A stretch of DNA of 5,938 nucleotides from Actinomycetes bacterium (GTDB lineage Bacteria; Actinomycetota; Acidimicrobiia; Acidimicrobiales; RAAP-2). The notes below the pieces were generated by a model that saw only the letters and a list, made by a program, of their open reading frames with translations, was not told the DNA's origin and made no database searches. Made by a program: the position numbers and the translations under genes. Location: NCBI GenBank assembly GCA_021807965.1, contig JAKBCI010000115.1, positions 1 through 5,938 of the forward strand, read 5' to 3'. This document shows positions 1-5,932 of the stretch, piece by piece; position 1 is the first letter of the stretch; each line of letters starts with the position of its first letter.

Positions 1-1
1 T

Positions 2-1039
2 GACTCGCGGGCGCCCGACTGCGACGAGGTCATCGACGTCGACGGCGCCGCGGTGACCCCGGGCTTCGTCGACTGCCACACCCACCTCGTCTTCGCCGGT
101 GAGCGAAGCGACGAGTTCGAGGCCCGCATGGCCGGCGCGCGCTACGACGGCGGCGGCATCGCGAGCACGGTGATGGCGACCCGGGCCGCATCGACCGAGA
201 CCTTGCTCGCGTCGTCTCGCGCGCGCGCGGCGGCACTCGCGCGATCGGGCGTCACCACCCTCGAGGTCAAGTCCGGCTACGACCTGACGGTTGACGGTGA
301 GGCGCGACTGCTCGACGTCGCGGGCTCGATCACCGACGAGGTGACCTTTCTCGGCGCGCACGTCGTGCCGCGCGAGTACGCGGGGTCGCGCGACGAGTAC
401 GTCGAGCTGGTCTGCGGCGCGATGACCGAGCGCTGTGCGCCGCTCGCGCGATGGGCCGACGTGTTCTGCGATGACGGCGCCTTCAGCGTCGACGAGTCGC
501 GAGCGGTTCTCGCCGCGGCCGCGGCCGCCGGACTCGAGCTGCGGTTGCACGCCCAGCAGTTGGGGTTCACCGGCGGCGTGGCGCTCGCCGTCGAGGTCGG
601 CGCCGCGAGCGTCGACCACTGCACGTACGTGACCGACGGTGACCTCGAGGCGCTGGCGGGCTCGAGCACCGTGGCGACCCTGCTGCCCGGCGCGGAGTTC
701 GCGACCCGCTCGCCCTATCCGTCGGGCCGGCGCTTCGTCGACGCCGGCGTGACGCTCGCCATCGCCACCGACTGCAATCCGGGGACGTCGTACCTCACGA
801 GCATGCCGATCGCCATGGCGCTCGCGGTGCGCGAGATGGGGCTGAGCGTCGACGAGGCGATATACGCCGCGACCCGCGGCGGTGCGTTGGCGTTGCGGCG
901 ACCCGACCTCGGCCACCTCGGCGTCGGGGCCCGCGCCGACTTCCTGATCTTGGACGCGCCGCGGGCCGCGCACCTCGTCTACCGGTTGGGCGATGCCGTC
1001 GTCGCGTCAGTCCAGCGCGCTTCGTCGGGCGGGTCGTGA
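2..1039 (+). CDS. hutI: Imidazolonepropionase HutI, 5'-truncated by window edge
   Basis: This enzyme hydrolyses 4-imidazolone-5-propionate to N-formimino-L-glutamate, the third step of cytosolic histidine degradation. The frame is open from position 2 with no start, so the gene begins outside the window. About 345 residues are visible against roughly 400 for the family, so some 60 N-terminal residues are missing. The GTG at 53 is internal: it encodes the Val just before PGFVDCHTHLVFAGERSDEF, the amidohydrolase metal-binding motif (HxH at bases 77-85). Later family landmarks follow in order: GGGIASTVMATR, TTLEVKSGYDL, FLGAHVVPREY, the metal-ligand His in LRLHAQQ, SVDHCTY, LLPGAEF, the metal-ligand Asp in ATDCNPGTSYLTSMP, and a GHLGVGARADFLILD composite-domain end. 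It ends 15 nt before the ATPase gene. The visible part is intact and has all the expected metal ligands. Zinc or iron as the metal is family knowledge. Confidence 0.96.
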   Translation, partial: DSRAPDCDEVIDVDGAAVTPGFVDCHTHLVFAGERSDEFEARMAGARYDGGGIASTVMATRAASTETLLASSRARAAALARSGVTTLEVKSGYDLTVDGEARLLDVAGSITDEVTFLGAHVVPREYAGSRDEYVELVCGAMTERCAPLARWADVFCDDGAFSVDESRAVLAAAAAAGLELRLHAQQLGFTGGVALAVEVGAASVDHCTYVTDGDLEALAGSSTVATLLPGAEFATRSPYPSGRRFVDAGVTLAIATDCNPGTSYLTSMPIAMALAVREMGLSVDEAIYAATRGGALALRRPDLGHLGVGARADFLILDAPRAAHLVYRLGDAVVASVQRASSGGS

Positions 1040-1042
1040 CCA

Positions 1043-1048
1043 TAAAGT
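1043..1048 (+). promoter_or_regulatory. Candidate -10 element of a leaderless promoter for the ATPase gene
   Basis: TAAAGT fits the actinobacterial -10 consensus TANNNT and lies exactly 6 nt before the ATG at 1055, which would put the transcription start on the A of the start codon. The 15-nt gap after hutI has no GGAGG-like sequence, which fits leaderless translation. No clear -35 hexamer is seen upstream. Transcription by read-through from hutI remains possible. Confidence 0.5.
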
Positions 1049-1054
1049 ACCTCT

Positions 1055-2479
1055 ATGAACGCCCCCAGTGCCCCCCCGGAGTTGCCGACGACCCTCGGCG
1101 CCCTGCGTTCGTCGGGCTATCGACCACGGTCGGTGCGCGACGAGTTGCGTGCCAACCTTGAGGCGCGGCTAAGCGCGGGTCAGCCGCTCACGTCCGCCGT
1201 CCTGGGTTACGACGACTCGGTGCTGCCCCAGCTCGAGACCGCGCTGCTCGCCGGCCACGACGTGATCCTGCTCGGTGAGCGTGGTCAGGCCAAGACGAGA
1301 ATCATTCGGTCACTGGTCGAGCTGCTCGACGAGTGGCTACCCATCGTCGCTGGATCCGAGGTGCGCGATGACCCCTTCGCACCGATCTCGGCGCGCGCTC
1401 GCGACCTCGTCGCGGCGCGCGGCGACGAGACGCCCGTTGAGTGGGTACACCGCAGTCAGCGCTTCGCGGAGAAGCTCGCGTCGCCCGACACCTCGATGGC
1501 GGACCTCATTGGCGACGTCGATCCCATCAAGGTCGCGGGCGGCCTCTACCTGGATGACCCGCGAGCCCTCGCCTACGGCTTGGTGCCCAAGTCGAACCGT
1601 GGCATCTTCGCCATCAACGAGCTGCCCGACCTCGCCGAACGTATTCAGGTGGGGCTGCTGAACGTGCTCGAGGAGCGCGACGTGCAGATCCGTAGCCACC
1701 TCGTTCGTCTCGACCTCGACGTGGTCGTCGTCGCGACGGCGAACCCCGAGGACTACACCAACCGGGGACGTCTGATCACGCCGCTGAAGGACCGCTTCGG
1801 CTCCCAGATCCGCACCCACTACCCCTACGACGTCGCAACGGAAGTGGCGATCATGCACCAGGAGGCGTCGATGCCCGCGTCACCGCGGCCCATCGTGGTG
1901 CCGTGGTTCATCGACGACATCGTGGCTCGCGTCAGCCACGTCGCACGCGCGAGCCACGTCATCAACCAGCGCTCGGGCGTTTCGGTGCGCCTCTCGATCG
2001 CCAACTACGAGACCGTGGTCGCGAGTGCGCTGCGGCGCACGATGCGCACGCACGACGAGGCCGTCGTGCCGCGGGTGAGCGACCTCGCGGCCCTGGTGCA
2101 GTCAACCCAGGGCAAGATTGAGTTCGATACCATTGACGATACTGACTCGGACCAGGTGATTGCGGCACTGGTCGCCCTGGCGGTGCGCCAGTGCTTCAGC
2201 GAGCACGTGCTGCTGGAGGAGGCGCCGGCCATCGTCGAAGCCTTTCACGGCGAGGTTGTCGTGCACACCGGTGACGACCTGCCCGATCGCGAGTACCTCG
2301 CCGTGCTCGGGGCGATGGAGGCCCTCGACGGGCCCGTGCGGCGCGTCGCGGGACCGGGCGCTTCGAGCGGCGAGCTGGCCTCGGCCGCGGAGTTCATTCT
2401 CGAAGGGCTCTATCTGACCAAGCGCCTGGCCAAGGACGCCGCGGGACCACGGGCGCTCTACCGCGCCCGGAGCCGGTAG
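1055..2479 (+). CDS. BchI/MoxR-like AAA+ ATPase, Rv0958-type, partner of a VWA protein
   Basis: A 474-residue cytosolic AAA+ ATPase of the magnesium-chelatase-I/MoxR clade. Walker A is GERGQAKT (residues 74-81). The Walker B position is GIFAINEL (183-190), with Asn188 where most AAA+ proteins have Asp, followed by the catalytic-type Glu189. Sensor 1 is VVVVATANPEDY with Asn230, and PLKDRFG (243-249) supplies Arg247 as probable arginine finger. The roughly 100 residues between Walker A and B include DLIGDVDPIKVAGG, resembling the BchI segment before its Walker B. The C-terminal part (about 270-474) is helical lid and family-specific sequence. The start is fixed by the MNAPSAPPELPTTLGALRSSGYR opening, which resembles mycobacterial homologues, and by the leaderless -10. 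It is often annotated 'magnesium chelatase', but no BchH or BchD is visible; more likely it acts with the downstream VWA protein on an unknown protein target. Its identity as an ATPase is near certain; its role is unknown. Confidence 0.93.
   Translation: MNAPSAPPELPTTLGALRSSGYRPRSVRDELRANLEARLSAGQPLTSAVLGYDDSVLPQLETALLAGHDVILLGERGQAKTRIIRSLVELLDEWLPIVAGSEVRDDPFAPISARARDLVAARGDETPVEWVHRSQRFAEKLASPDTSMADLIGDVDPIKVAGGLYLDDPRALAYGLVPKSNRGIFAINELPDLAERIQVGLLNVLEERDVQIRSHLVRLDLDVVVVATANPEDYTNRGRLITPLKDRFGSQIRTHYPYDVATEVAIMHQEASMPASPRPIVVPWFIDDIVARVSHVARASHVINQRSGVSVRLSIANYETVVASALRRTMRTHDEAVVPRVSDLAALVQSTQGKIEFDTIDDTDSDQVIAALVALAVRQCFSEHVLLEEAPAIVEAFHGEVVVHTGDDLPDREYLAVLGAMEALDGPVRRVAGPGASSGELASAAEFILEGLYLTKRLAKDAAGPRALYRARSR
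2469..2472 (+). promoter_or_regulatory. Ribosome binding site for the VWA gene, inside the ATPase gene
   Basis: GGAG ends 6 nt before the GTG at 2479 and lies in the last codons of the ATPase gene. Together with the TAGTG overlap it supports the GTG start and translational coupling. Confidence 0.6.
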
Positions 2480-4470
2480 TGGCCGTTCGCTACGGGTTCC
2501 GTCGCTGGGGCGAGGACGACGACTTCGAGGATCTGGATCCCGACGAGCTGCTCGCGTTGGTCACCGACGACCTCTTGGAGAACGGCGACCTCGACGCCGC
2601 GATGGACCGACTGGTGCGCGAGGGCTTCACCACCGCTGACGGCCAGCGCGTCGAGGGACTGCGCGAACTGTTAGCGCGGGCTAGGGCGCGACGACGTGAA
2701 CTCGAGAATCAGGCGAATCCCGACGACGAGCTCGCGCGCTACCGAGAGCGGCTCGACGACATTGAGGCACTCGAGGACGGCGCGCTCGACGAGCTCGACG
2801 CCGAGGCCGTCGCGAGTGGCGACGAGCGCCGCCGCGAGGTCACCGGCGAGTACGTGCGAGCCCAGCGGCTCGCCCGACACCTCGCCGGCGAGACCGTCGG
2901 TGAGCGCATCGCGAGCCTGCAGTCCTACGAGTTCACCTCGAGCGAGGCCCGCGAATCGTTCGAGGCGCTCGATGACGAGCTTCGCCGCGACGTGCTCGCG
3001 ACCTACTTTGAGCAGAGCAAGCGTTTCATGACCGACCCCGACCCCGCCGAGCTCGCGCGGATGCGCGAGATGATGGATGCGCTGTCCACGATGATCGAGC
3101 AGGACCGTCGCGGTGAGCCGCTCGACCCGACGTTCGAAGCCTTCATGGACCGCTTCGGCGACTACTTTCCCGGCGCCACCAGTCTCGAGGATGTGGTGCG
3201 GGCGATGGCCGAGCGCGCGGCCGCGGCCGAGGCCATGTTCAACGCGCTCTCACCCGCCCAGCAGGGCGAGTTGCGCGACCTCATGGGTCAGATGCTGAAC
3301 GATATGGATCTAGACCTGTCGCTCTACCGGCTCGTCTCGAACCTTCGCCAGGCCGCGCCGGACCTCGACTGGCACCGCTCGGCGCGGTTGCGCGGGACGG
3401 GTGGTTCCTTCGCTGAGGCTACGTCAGTCGCCGCGCAGCTCGGCGAGCTACGCGACCTGGAGGAGTTTCTCGGTCGCGCGGGGGCGGTGCGCGGACTGCC
3501 CGAAGTCGACCTCGACGCAGTGCGGCGCAACCTTGGTCCCGACGCCGCGACCCACGTCGCCCGGCTGCAACGAGCAATGCGCGCGCTGCGCGAGCGCGGT
3601 TTCGTCGATCGCGGCGCCGCCGGGTTGACCTTGAGTGCGAAGGGGGTCCGCCAGATCGGCCAGCACGCGCTCGGCGATCTCTTCGCCCAGCTTCGTCACG
3701 CGCCGACCTTCGGGGCGCACCGCGAGGCGTCAGTCGCGCGCGGCGGCGACCGTGAAGAGACAGCCAAACCGTGGGAGCCCGGTGAGGCGCTCTCACTGCA
3801 CCTCGCCGCCACGCTGCGCAACGCCATGGCCCGGTCGGGTCCGGGCACGCCGCTACGACTCCACCCCGATGACTTCGAGGTCGAAGAGTACGAGGCGACT
3901 CGCCACGCCGCGACCGTGTTCGCCATCGATCTCTCGCTCTCGATGGCCATGCGGGGCAACTTGGTGCCCGCGAAGAAGATGGTGCTCGCCCTGACCGAGC
4001 TGATCCGCACCAAGTTTCCGCGTGACTTCGTGGCGGTTGTTGGCTTCGGCGAGATGGCCCAGCAGCTGCGCGTCGAGGACGTGGCGACCCTGACCATCGA
4101 CTACGCCTACGGCACCAATCTGCAGCACGCCCTGGCGCTCAGTCGCCACCTCATGGCCGCCGAGCGCGGCGAGCGCCAGGTCGTTGTCGTGACCGATGGG
4201 GAGCCGACGGCGCACCTGATGGACGACGGCCAGCCGTACTTCGCGTGGCCCCCCGTGCGCGAGACCCTCGAACGAACCATGGCTGAGGTGCTGCGCTGCA
4301 CGAGGGCCGGCATCGTGATTAATACCTTCGCCCTGGACATCGAACGCAGCCAGTTCCCCTTCGTCGAGCAGATCGGCCGGGTCAATCGCGGACGCACGTT
4401 CTACACGTCGGTAGACGAGCTGGGGCGCTACGTCCTCGACGACTTCGTGCGGTCACGTCGGGCTGGCTGA
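2479..4470 (+). CDS. VWA-domain protein with complete MIDAS, Rv0959-type
   Basis: A 663-residue protein whose C-terminal von Willebrand factor A domain (about residues 475-655) carries a complete metal-ion-dependent adhesion site: DLSLS at 484-488, Thr546 in YGTNLQHAL, and Asp573 in VVVVTDGEPT. The N-terminal 50 residues are acidic (WGEDDDFEDLDPDELLALVTDD) and resemble the start of Rv0959-type proteins. Residues 55-300 are highly charged and predicted helical, rich in Glu, Arg and Ala. No signal peptide or membrane segment is seen, so it is probably cytosolic. The GTG start overlaps the ATPase TAG by one base. By analogy with BchI-BchD and MoxR-VWA pairs, the VWA domain probably docks to the ATPase and couples it to a client protein. 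Unlike BchD it has no AAA+ domain of its own. The domain call is secure; the client and process are unknown. Confidence 0.92.
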   Translation: MAVRYGFRRWGEDDDFEDLDPDELLALVTDDLLENGDLDAAMDRLVREGFTTADGQRVEGLRELLARARARRRELENQANPDDELARYRERLDDIEALEDGALDELDAEAVASGDERRREVTGEYVRAQRLARHLAGETVGERIASLQSYEFTSSEARESFEALDDELRRDVLATYFEQSKRFMTDPDPAELARMREMMDALSTMIEQDRRGEPLDPTFEAFMDRFGDYFPGATSLEDVVRAMAERAAAAEAMFNALSPAQQGELRDLMGQMLNDMDLDLSLYRLVSNLRQAAPDLDWHRSARLRGTGGSFAEATSVAAQLGELRDLEEFLGRAGAVRGLPEVDLDAVRRNLGPDAATHVARLQRAMRALRERGFVDRGAAGLTLSAKGVRQIGQHALGDLFAQLRHAPTFGAHREASVARGGDREETAKPWEPGEALSLHLAATLRNAMARSGPGTPLRLHPDDFEVEEYEATRHAATVFAIDLSLSMAMRGNLVPAKKMVLALTELIRTKFPRDFVAVVGFGEMAQQLRVEDVATLTIDYAYGTNLQHALALSRHLMAAERGERQVVVVTDGEPTAHLMDDGQPYFAWPPVRETLERTMAEVLRCTRAGIVINTFALDIERSQFPFVEQIGRVNRGRTFYTSVDELGRYVLDDFVRSRRAG

Positions 4471-4499
4471 GCGCTTTTCAGCGTCGTGACGGATTCCAT

Positions 4500-4542
4500 T
4501 TGCTTTTTTCCTCAATCCCCGACACAATGACACCGTTGTAAT
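4500..4542 (+). promoter_or_regulatory. Possible whiB2 promoter, two alternative -10 elements
   Basis: The roughly 105 bases between the VWA stop and the whiB2 start are distinctly AT-richer than their surroundings. One reading is TTGCTT (4500-4505), 17 bases, then CACAAT (4523-4528), with transcription starting near 4535. The other uses TGTAAT (4537-4542), five of six matches to TATAAT but without a convincing -35. A poor -35 would fit a promoter needing an activator. The sequence alone does not decide between them. Confidence 0.35.
4521..4533 (+). promoter_or_regulatory. Pair of GACAC boxes, candidate WhiA binding site
   Basis: GACAC occurs at 4521-4525 and again at 4529-4533, as direct repeats 8 bases apart. 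GACAC is the conserved core recognised by the sporulation/division regulator WhiA in Streptomyces, where WhiA and WhiB co-activate the same promoters. Finding two copies directly before a WhiB orthologue fits that circuit. Single GACAC copies also occur by chance in coding sequence here, for example at 1487 and 2876, so the pairing and location carry the weight. Confidence 0.45.
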
Positions 4543-4552
4543 TACATCGGTG
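4531..4552. repeat. 22-bp near-perfect dyad before whiB2, candidate operator
   Basis: The core TGTAATTACA (4537-4546) is a perfect 10-bp palindrome. After one mismatched pair (T4536/T4547) it is flanked by CACCG (4531-4535) and its reverse complement CGGTG (4548-4552), so 10 of 11 base pairs are symmetric. It overlaps the second GACAC box and the possible -10/start region, and ends 24 bases before the preferred whiB2 start. With no loop and no U-tract it looks like a dimeric regulator's site, not a terminator. The binding protein is unknown. Confidence 0.55.
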
Positions 4553-4564
4553 ATGGCTGCCGAC

Positions 4565-4571
4565 GGGGAGG
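4565..4571 (+). promoter_or_regulatory. Ribosome binding site that fixes the whiB2 start at 4577
   Basis: GGGGAGG stands 5 nt before the GTG at 4577. The in-frame GTG at 4550 and ATG at 4553 have no Shine-Dalgarno sequence and would put this site inside the coding region. The second WhiB gene uses the same GGGGAGG-5 nt-GTG arrangement. Confidence 0.75.
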
Positions 4572-4576
4572 ACGAC

Positions 4577-4852
4577 GTGGAGATCATCGAGTTGCTGAGT
4601 GGCATGGAAGACCGGGGCTGGCAGGCGCGTTCCAACTGCATGGGGGTCGACCCGGACCTCTTCTTTCCCGAGCGCGGCGCCTCAACGCGCGAGGCGAAAG
4701 AGGTCTGCCGTGGCTGCGTGGTGCGCGAGGACTGCCTCGAGTACGCACTAGAGAACGGTGAGAAGTTCGGCATCTGGGGCGGCATGAGCGAGCGCGAGCG
4801 CCGTCGGTTACGTCGTGCGCGGGCCCTCGAACGGCGCGCCCAGGCCGGCTAG
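4577..4852 (+). CDS. whiB2: WhiB-family iron-sulfur regulator, WhiB2/WhmD/WhiB type
   Basis: A 91-residue Wbl protein, probably binding a 4Fe-4S cluster through Cys21, Cys44, Cys47 and Cys53 (spacing C-X22-C-X2-C-X5-C). DPDLFFPERGASTREAKEVC, CLEYALENGEKFG, the GIWGG turn (65-69) and SERERRRLRR match the WhiB2 subgroup closely: WhiB of Streptomyces, WhmD/WhiB2 of mycobacteria, needed for septation or sporulation. Wbl proteins act by binding region 4 of the primary sigma factor; the basic C-terminal tail contacts DNA. The start at 4577 is preferred over 4550 because of the GGGGAGG site; the longer form would add nine residues. It has its own upstream control region with GACAC boxes and a dyad. 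Its stop lies in the CTAG shared with the convergent formimidoyltransferase gene. Orthology is by pattern recognition, without a tree. Confidence 0.93.
   Translation: MEIIELLSGMEDRGWQARSNCMGVDPDLFFPERGASTREAKEVCRGCVVREDCLEYALENGEKFGIWGGMSERERRRLRRARALERRAQAG
4849..4852. other. Shared CTAG: overlapping stop codons of convergent genes
   Basis: whiB2 stops with TAG at 4850-4852 on the + strand; the formimidoyltransferase stops with TAG on the - strand at 4851-4849. Both stops sit in one palindromic CTAG, so the coding regions overlap by 4 bp tail to tail, with no room for a terminator between them. Confidence 0.95.
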
Positions 4853-5673
4853 GTCCCGGCGGCGCGAAGGCGGCGTTCGATCGTTACGTCGGGGCCGATG
4901 GCGAGGTCCGACCACCGCGCGCGATCCTCGCGCGCCAACAGCGCTTCGGGTATGAGGCCCACGAGCTCGGCGCGCATCGTGGCCCCGGTAGGCAGCTGCT
5001 CGCTGACGAGGTCGTAGACGATCGACGGGCCGACGTCCAGGGGCTGGAGCAGATTGCAACTCACTTGCACGTAGTCGCCGAGGTCAAAGGCGAGGCTGCG
5101 AACGTAGGGTCCGCGTACGAGTTGTGCGAGGGCGCGGGCCTGCTCCATCGAGACGCCCCGCAGCCAGAGGTTCCACGCGACGAGAACCGGTCGACAGCCA
5201 ACGGCGACGACGCCGCGTTCGGGTCGCGCCGGGGGTCCCTCGTCGGGCGCGGCGCCTCGCGCGAGCGCGCGGCGCACGTCGGGCAAGGTGCGAGTGATCC
5301 CGTCGGCGAGCGGACCGTAACGAACGACCGGGGTCGCGAGCTCCGTGGCGATCCAGTGGGCCGTCTCGTCGCGCAGCTCGCACGCGTCCGCGGGCCGCTC
5401 GCCGTCAAGCGCGACGAATGGCACGACGTCAACGGCCCCGCGGCGCGGGTGCACGCCCACGTGGAGGCGCAGGTCGACGAGATTCAGTGCCGTTGCGACC
5501 AGCTGGCGCGCGTCGGCGACGAGCGCCGATCGCTCGTTGATCAAGGTGAAGACCGACCGATGATGAACGGGATCGGCGTGTCGGTCGCGAAGCGACGGAC
5601 CGCTCGCGTTCGCGAGCGTCTCGAGCACGGCGCCGTTTCGCCCCTCCGAAACATTCACCACGCACTCGAACAC
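4849..5673 (-). CDS. ftcD: Glutamate formimidoyltransferase, single-domain
   Basis: This 274-residue protein matches the formiminotransferase half of FTCD, which moves the formimino group of N-formimino-L-glutamate to tetrahydrofolate. Landmarks in order: FECVVNVSEGRN (2-13), HRSVFTLI (38-45), DLRLHVGVHPRRGAVDVVPF (67-86), RTLPDVR (128-134), GCRPVLVAWNLWL (159-171), QVSCNLL (203-209), ELVGLIPEALL (236-246). His75 aligns with the catalytic His82 of the mammalian enzyme. The usual GEHPR is GVHPR here. Two inter-motif stretches are about 10 and 12 residues shorter than in human FTCD as I recall it. No cyclodeaminase domain is attached. The GTG start at 5673 follows the WhiB stop by 4 nt with no clear Shine-Dalgarno sequence, but the conserved ECV..VSEGRN motif must be N-terminal, so it is probably coupled to the WhiB gene. 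Some homologues can process 5-formyltetrahydrofolate, an alternative role. hutI in the same window favours histidine degradation. Confidence 0.9.
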   Translation of the reverse strand: MFECVVNVSEGRNGAVLETLANASGPSLRDRHADPVHHRSVFTLINERSALVADARQLVATALNLVDLRLHVGVHPRRGAVDVVPFVALDGERPADACELRDETAHWIATELATPVVRYGPLADGITRTLPDVRRALARGAAPDEGPPARPERGVVAVGCRPVLVAWNLWLRGVSMEQARALAQLVRGPYVRSLAFDLGDYVQVSCNLLQPLDVGPSIVYDLVSEQLPTGATMRAELVGLIPEALLAREDRARWSDLAIGPDVTIERRLRAAGT

Positions 5674-5677
5674 GGTG

Positions 5678-5920
5678 CTAGGTCAGATCACTCGGCAGCC
5701 GTCGTCGGGCGCGCTGGAGGCGACGGCGCTCGCGCTCGCTCTTGCCGCCCCACACGCCGTGGTCGACGTGGTTGTCCAACGCGTAGGTGAGACACTGGCT
5801 CGCGACGGGACAGGTCGCGCAAATCTTTTGAGCCTTGATTACCCCGAGTCCGTCGCGCGGGAAGAACACCGCCGCTGGATACTCGCGACACTTACCGTCC
5901 GCCATCCATTCCGTGGTCAC
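5678..5920 (-). CDS. WhiB-family iron-sulfur regulator, second copy, subgroup unassigned
   Basis: An 80-residue Wbl protein with Cys11, Cys34, Cys37 and Cys43 in the same C-X22-C-X2-C-X5-C spacing as the first, followed by CLTYALDNHVDHG, the GVWGG turn and SERERRRLQRARRR. A 4Fe-4S cluster and interaction with the primary sigma factor are expected from the family. It lacks the STREAK and EKFGIWGG features of WhiB2 and has FFPRDGLGVIKAQKICATCPV instead, so it is a different subgroup; I cannot tie it to a named paralogue. The GTG start at 5920 is supported by a strong Shine-Dalgarno sequence. Its TAG stop is 4 nt before the formimidoyltransferase start, so the two are probably co-transcribed with this gene first. 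Its promoter is outside the window. Confidence 0.93.
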   Translation of the reverse strand: MTTEWMADGKCREYPAAVFFPRDGLGVIKAQKICATCPVASQCLTYALDNHVDHGVWGGKSERERRRLQRARRRLPSDLT

Positions 5921-5925
5921 CGCAA

Positions 5926-5932
5926 CCTCCCC
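5926..5932 (-). promoter_or_regulatory. Ribosome binding site of the second WhiB gene
   Basis: Read on the minus strand this is GGGGAGG, 5 nt before the GTG start at 5920. It matches the anti-Shine-Dalgarno well and equals the site and spacing used by whiB2. Confidence 0.85.

Noticed and set aside
511..531. GC-only repeat with overlapping GCGGCCGC palindromes in hutI
   Set aside because: It encodes an alanine run in frame with the enzyme; codon bias explains the symmetry. A similar Ala-coding stretch occurs near 3218-3236 in the VWA gene.
1337..1858. 173-codon open frame on the - strand
   Set aside because: It lies antisense to the AAA+ core of the ATPase gene, with low-complexity composition and no family motif.
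1055..2479. Annotation of the ATPase as a magnesium chelatase subunit for chlorophyll or cobalamin synthesis
   Set aside because: Similarity to BchI is real, but there is no BchH/CobN large subunit, the partner lacks the BchD AAA+ domain, and no tetrapyrrole gene is in view.
4466..4509. Possible terminator after the VWA gene: GCTGA/TCAGC (or CGCT/AGCG) hairpin and a later T-run
   Set aside because: The stem is only 4-5 bp, and the T-run (4504-4509) begins more than 20 bases after it, too far for an intrinsic terminator. The T-run more likely belongs to the AT-rich promoter region of whiB2.
5065..5790. 241-codon open frame on the + strand
   Set aside because: It lies antisense to the formimidoyltransferase and second WhiB genes, whose motifs are unmistakable. 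It has no recognisable domain and is a normal by-product of high GC.
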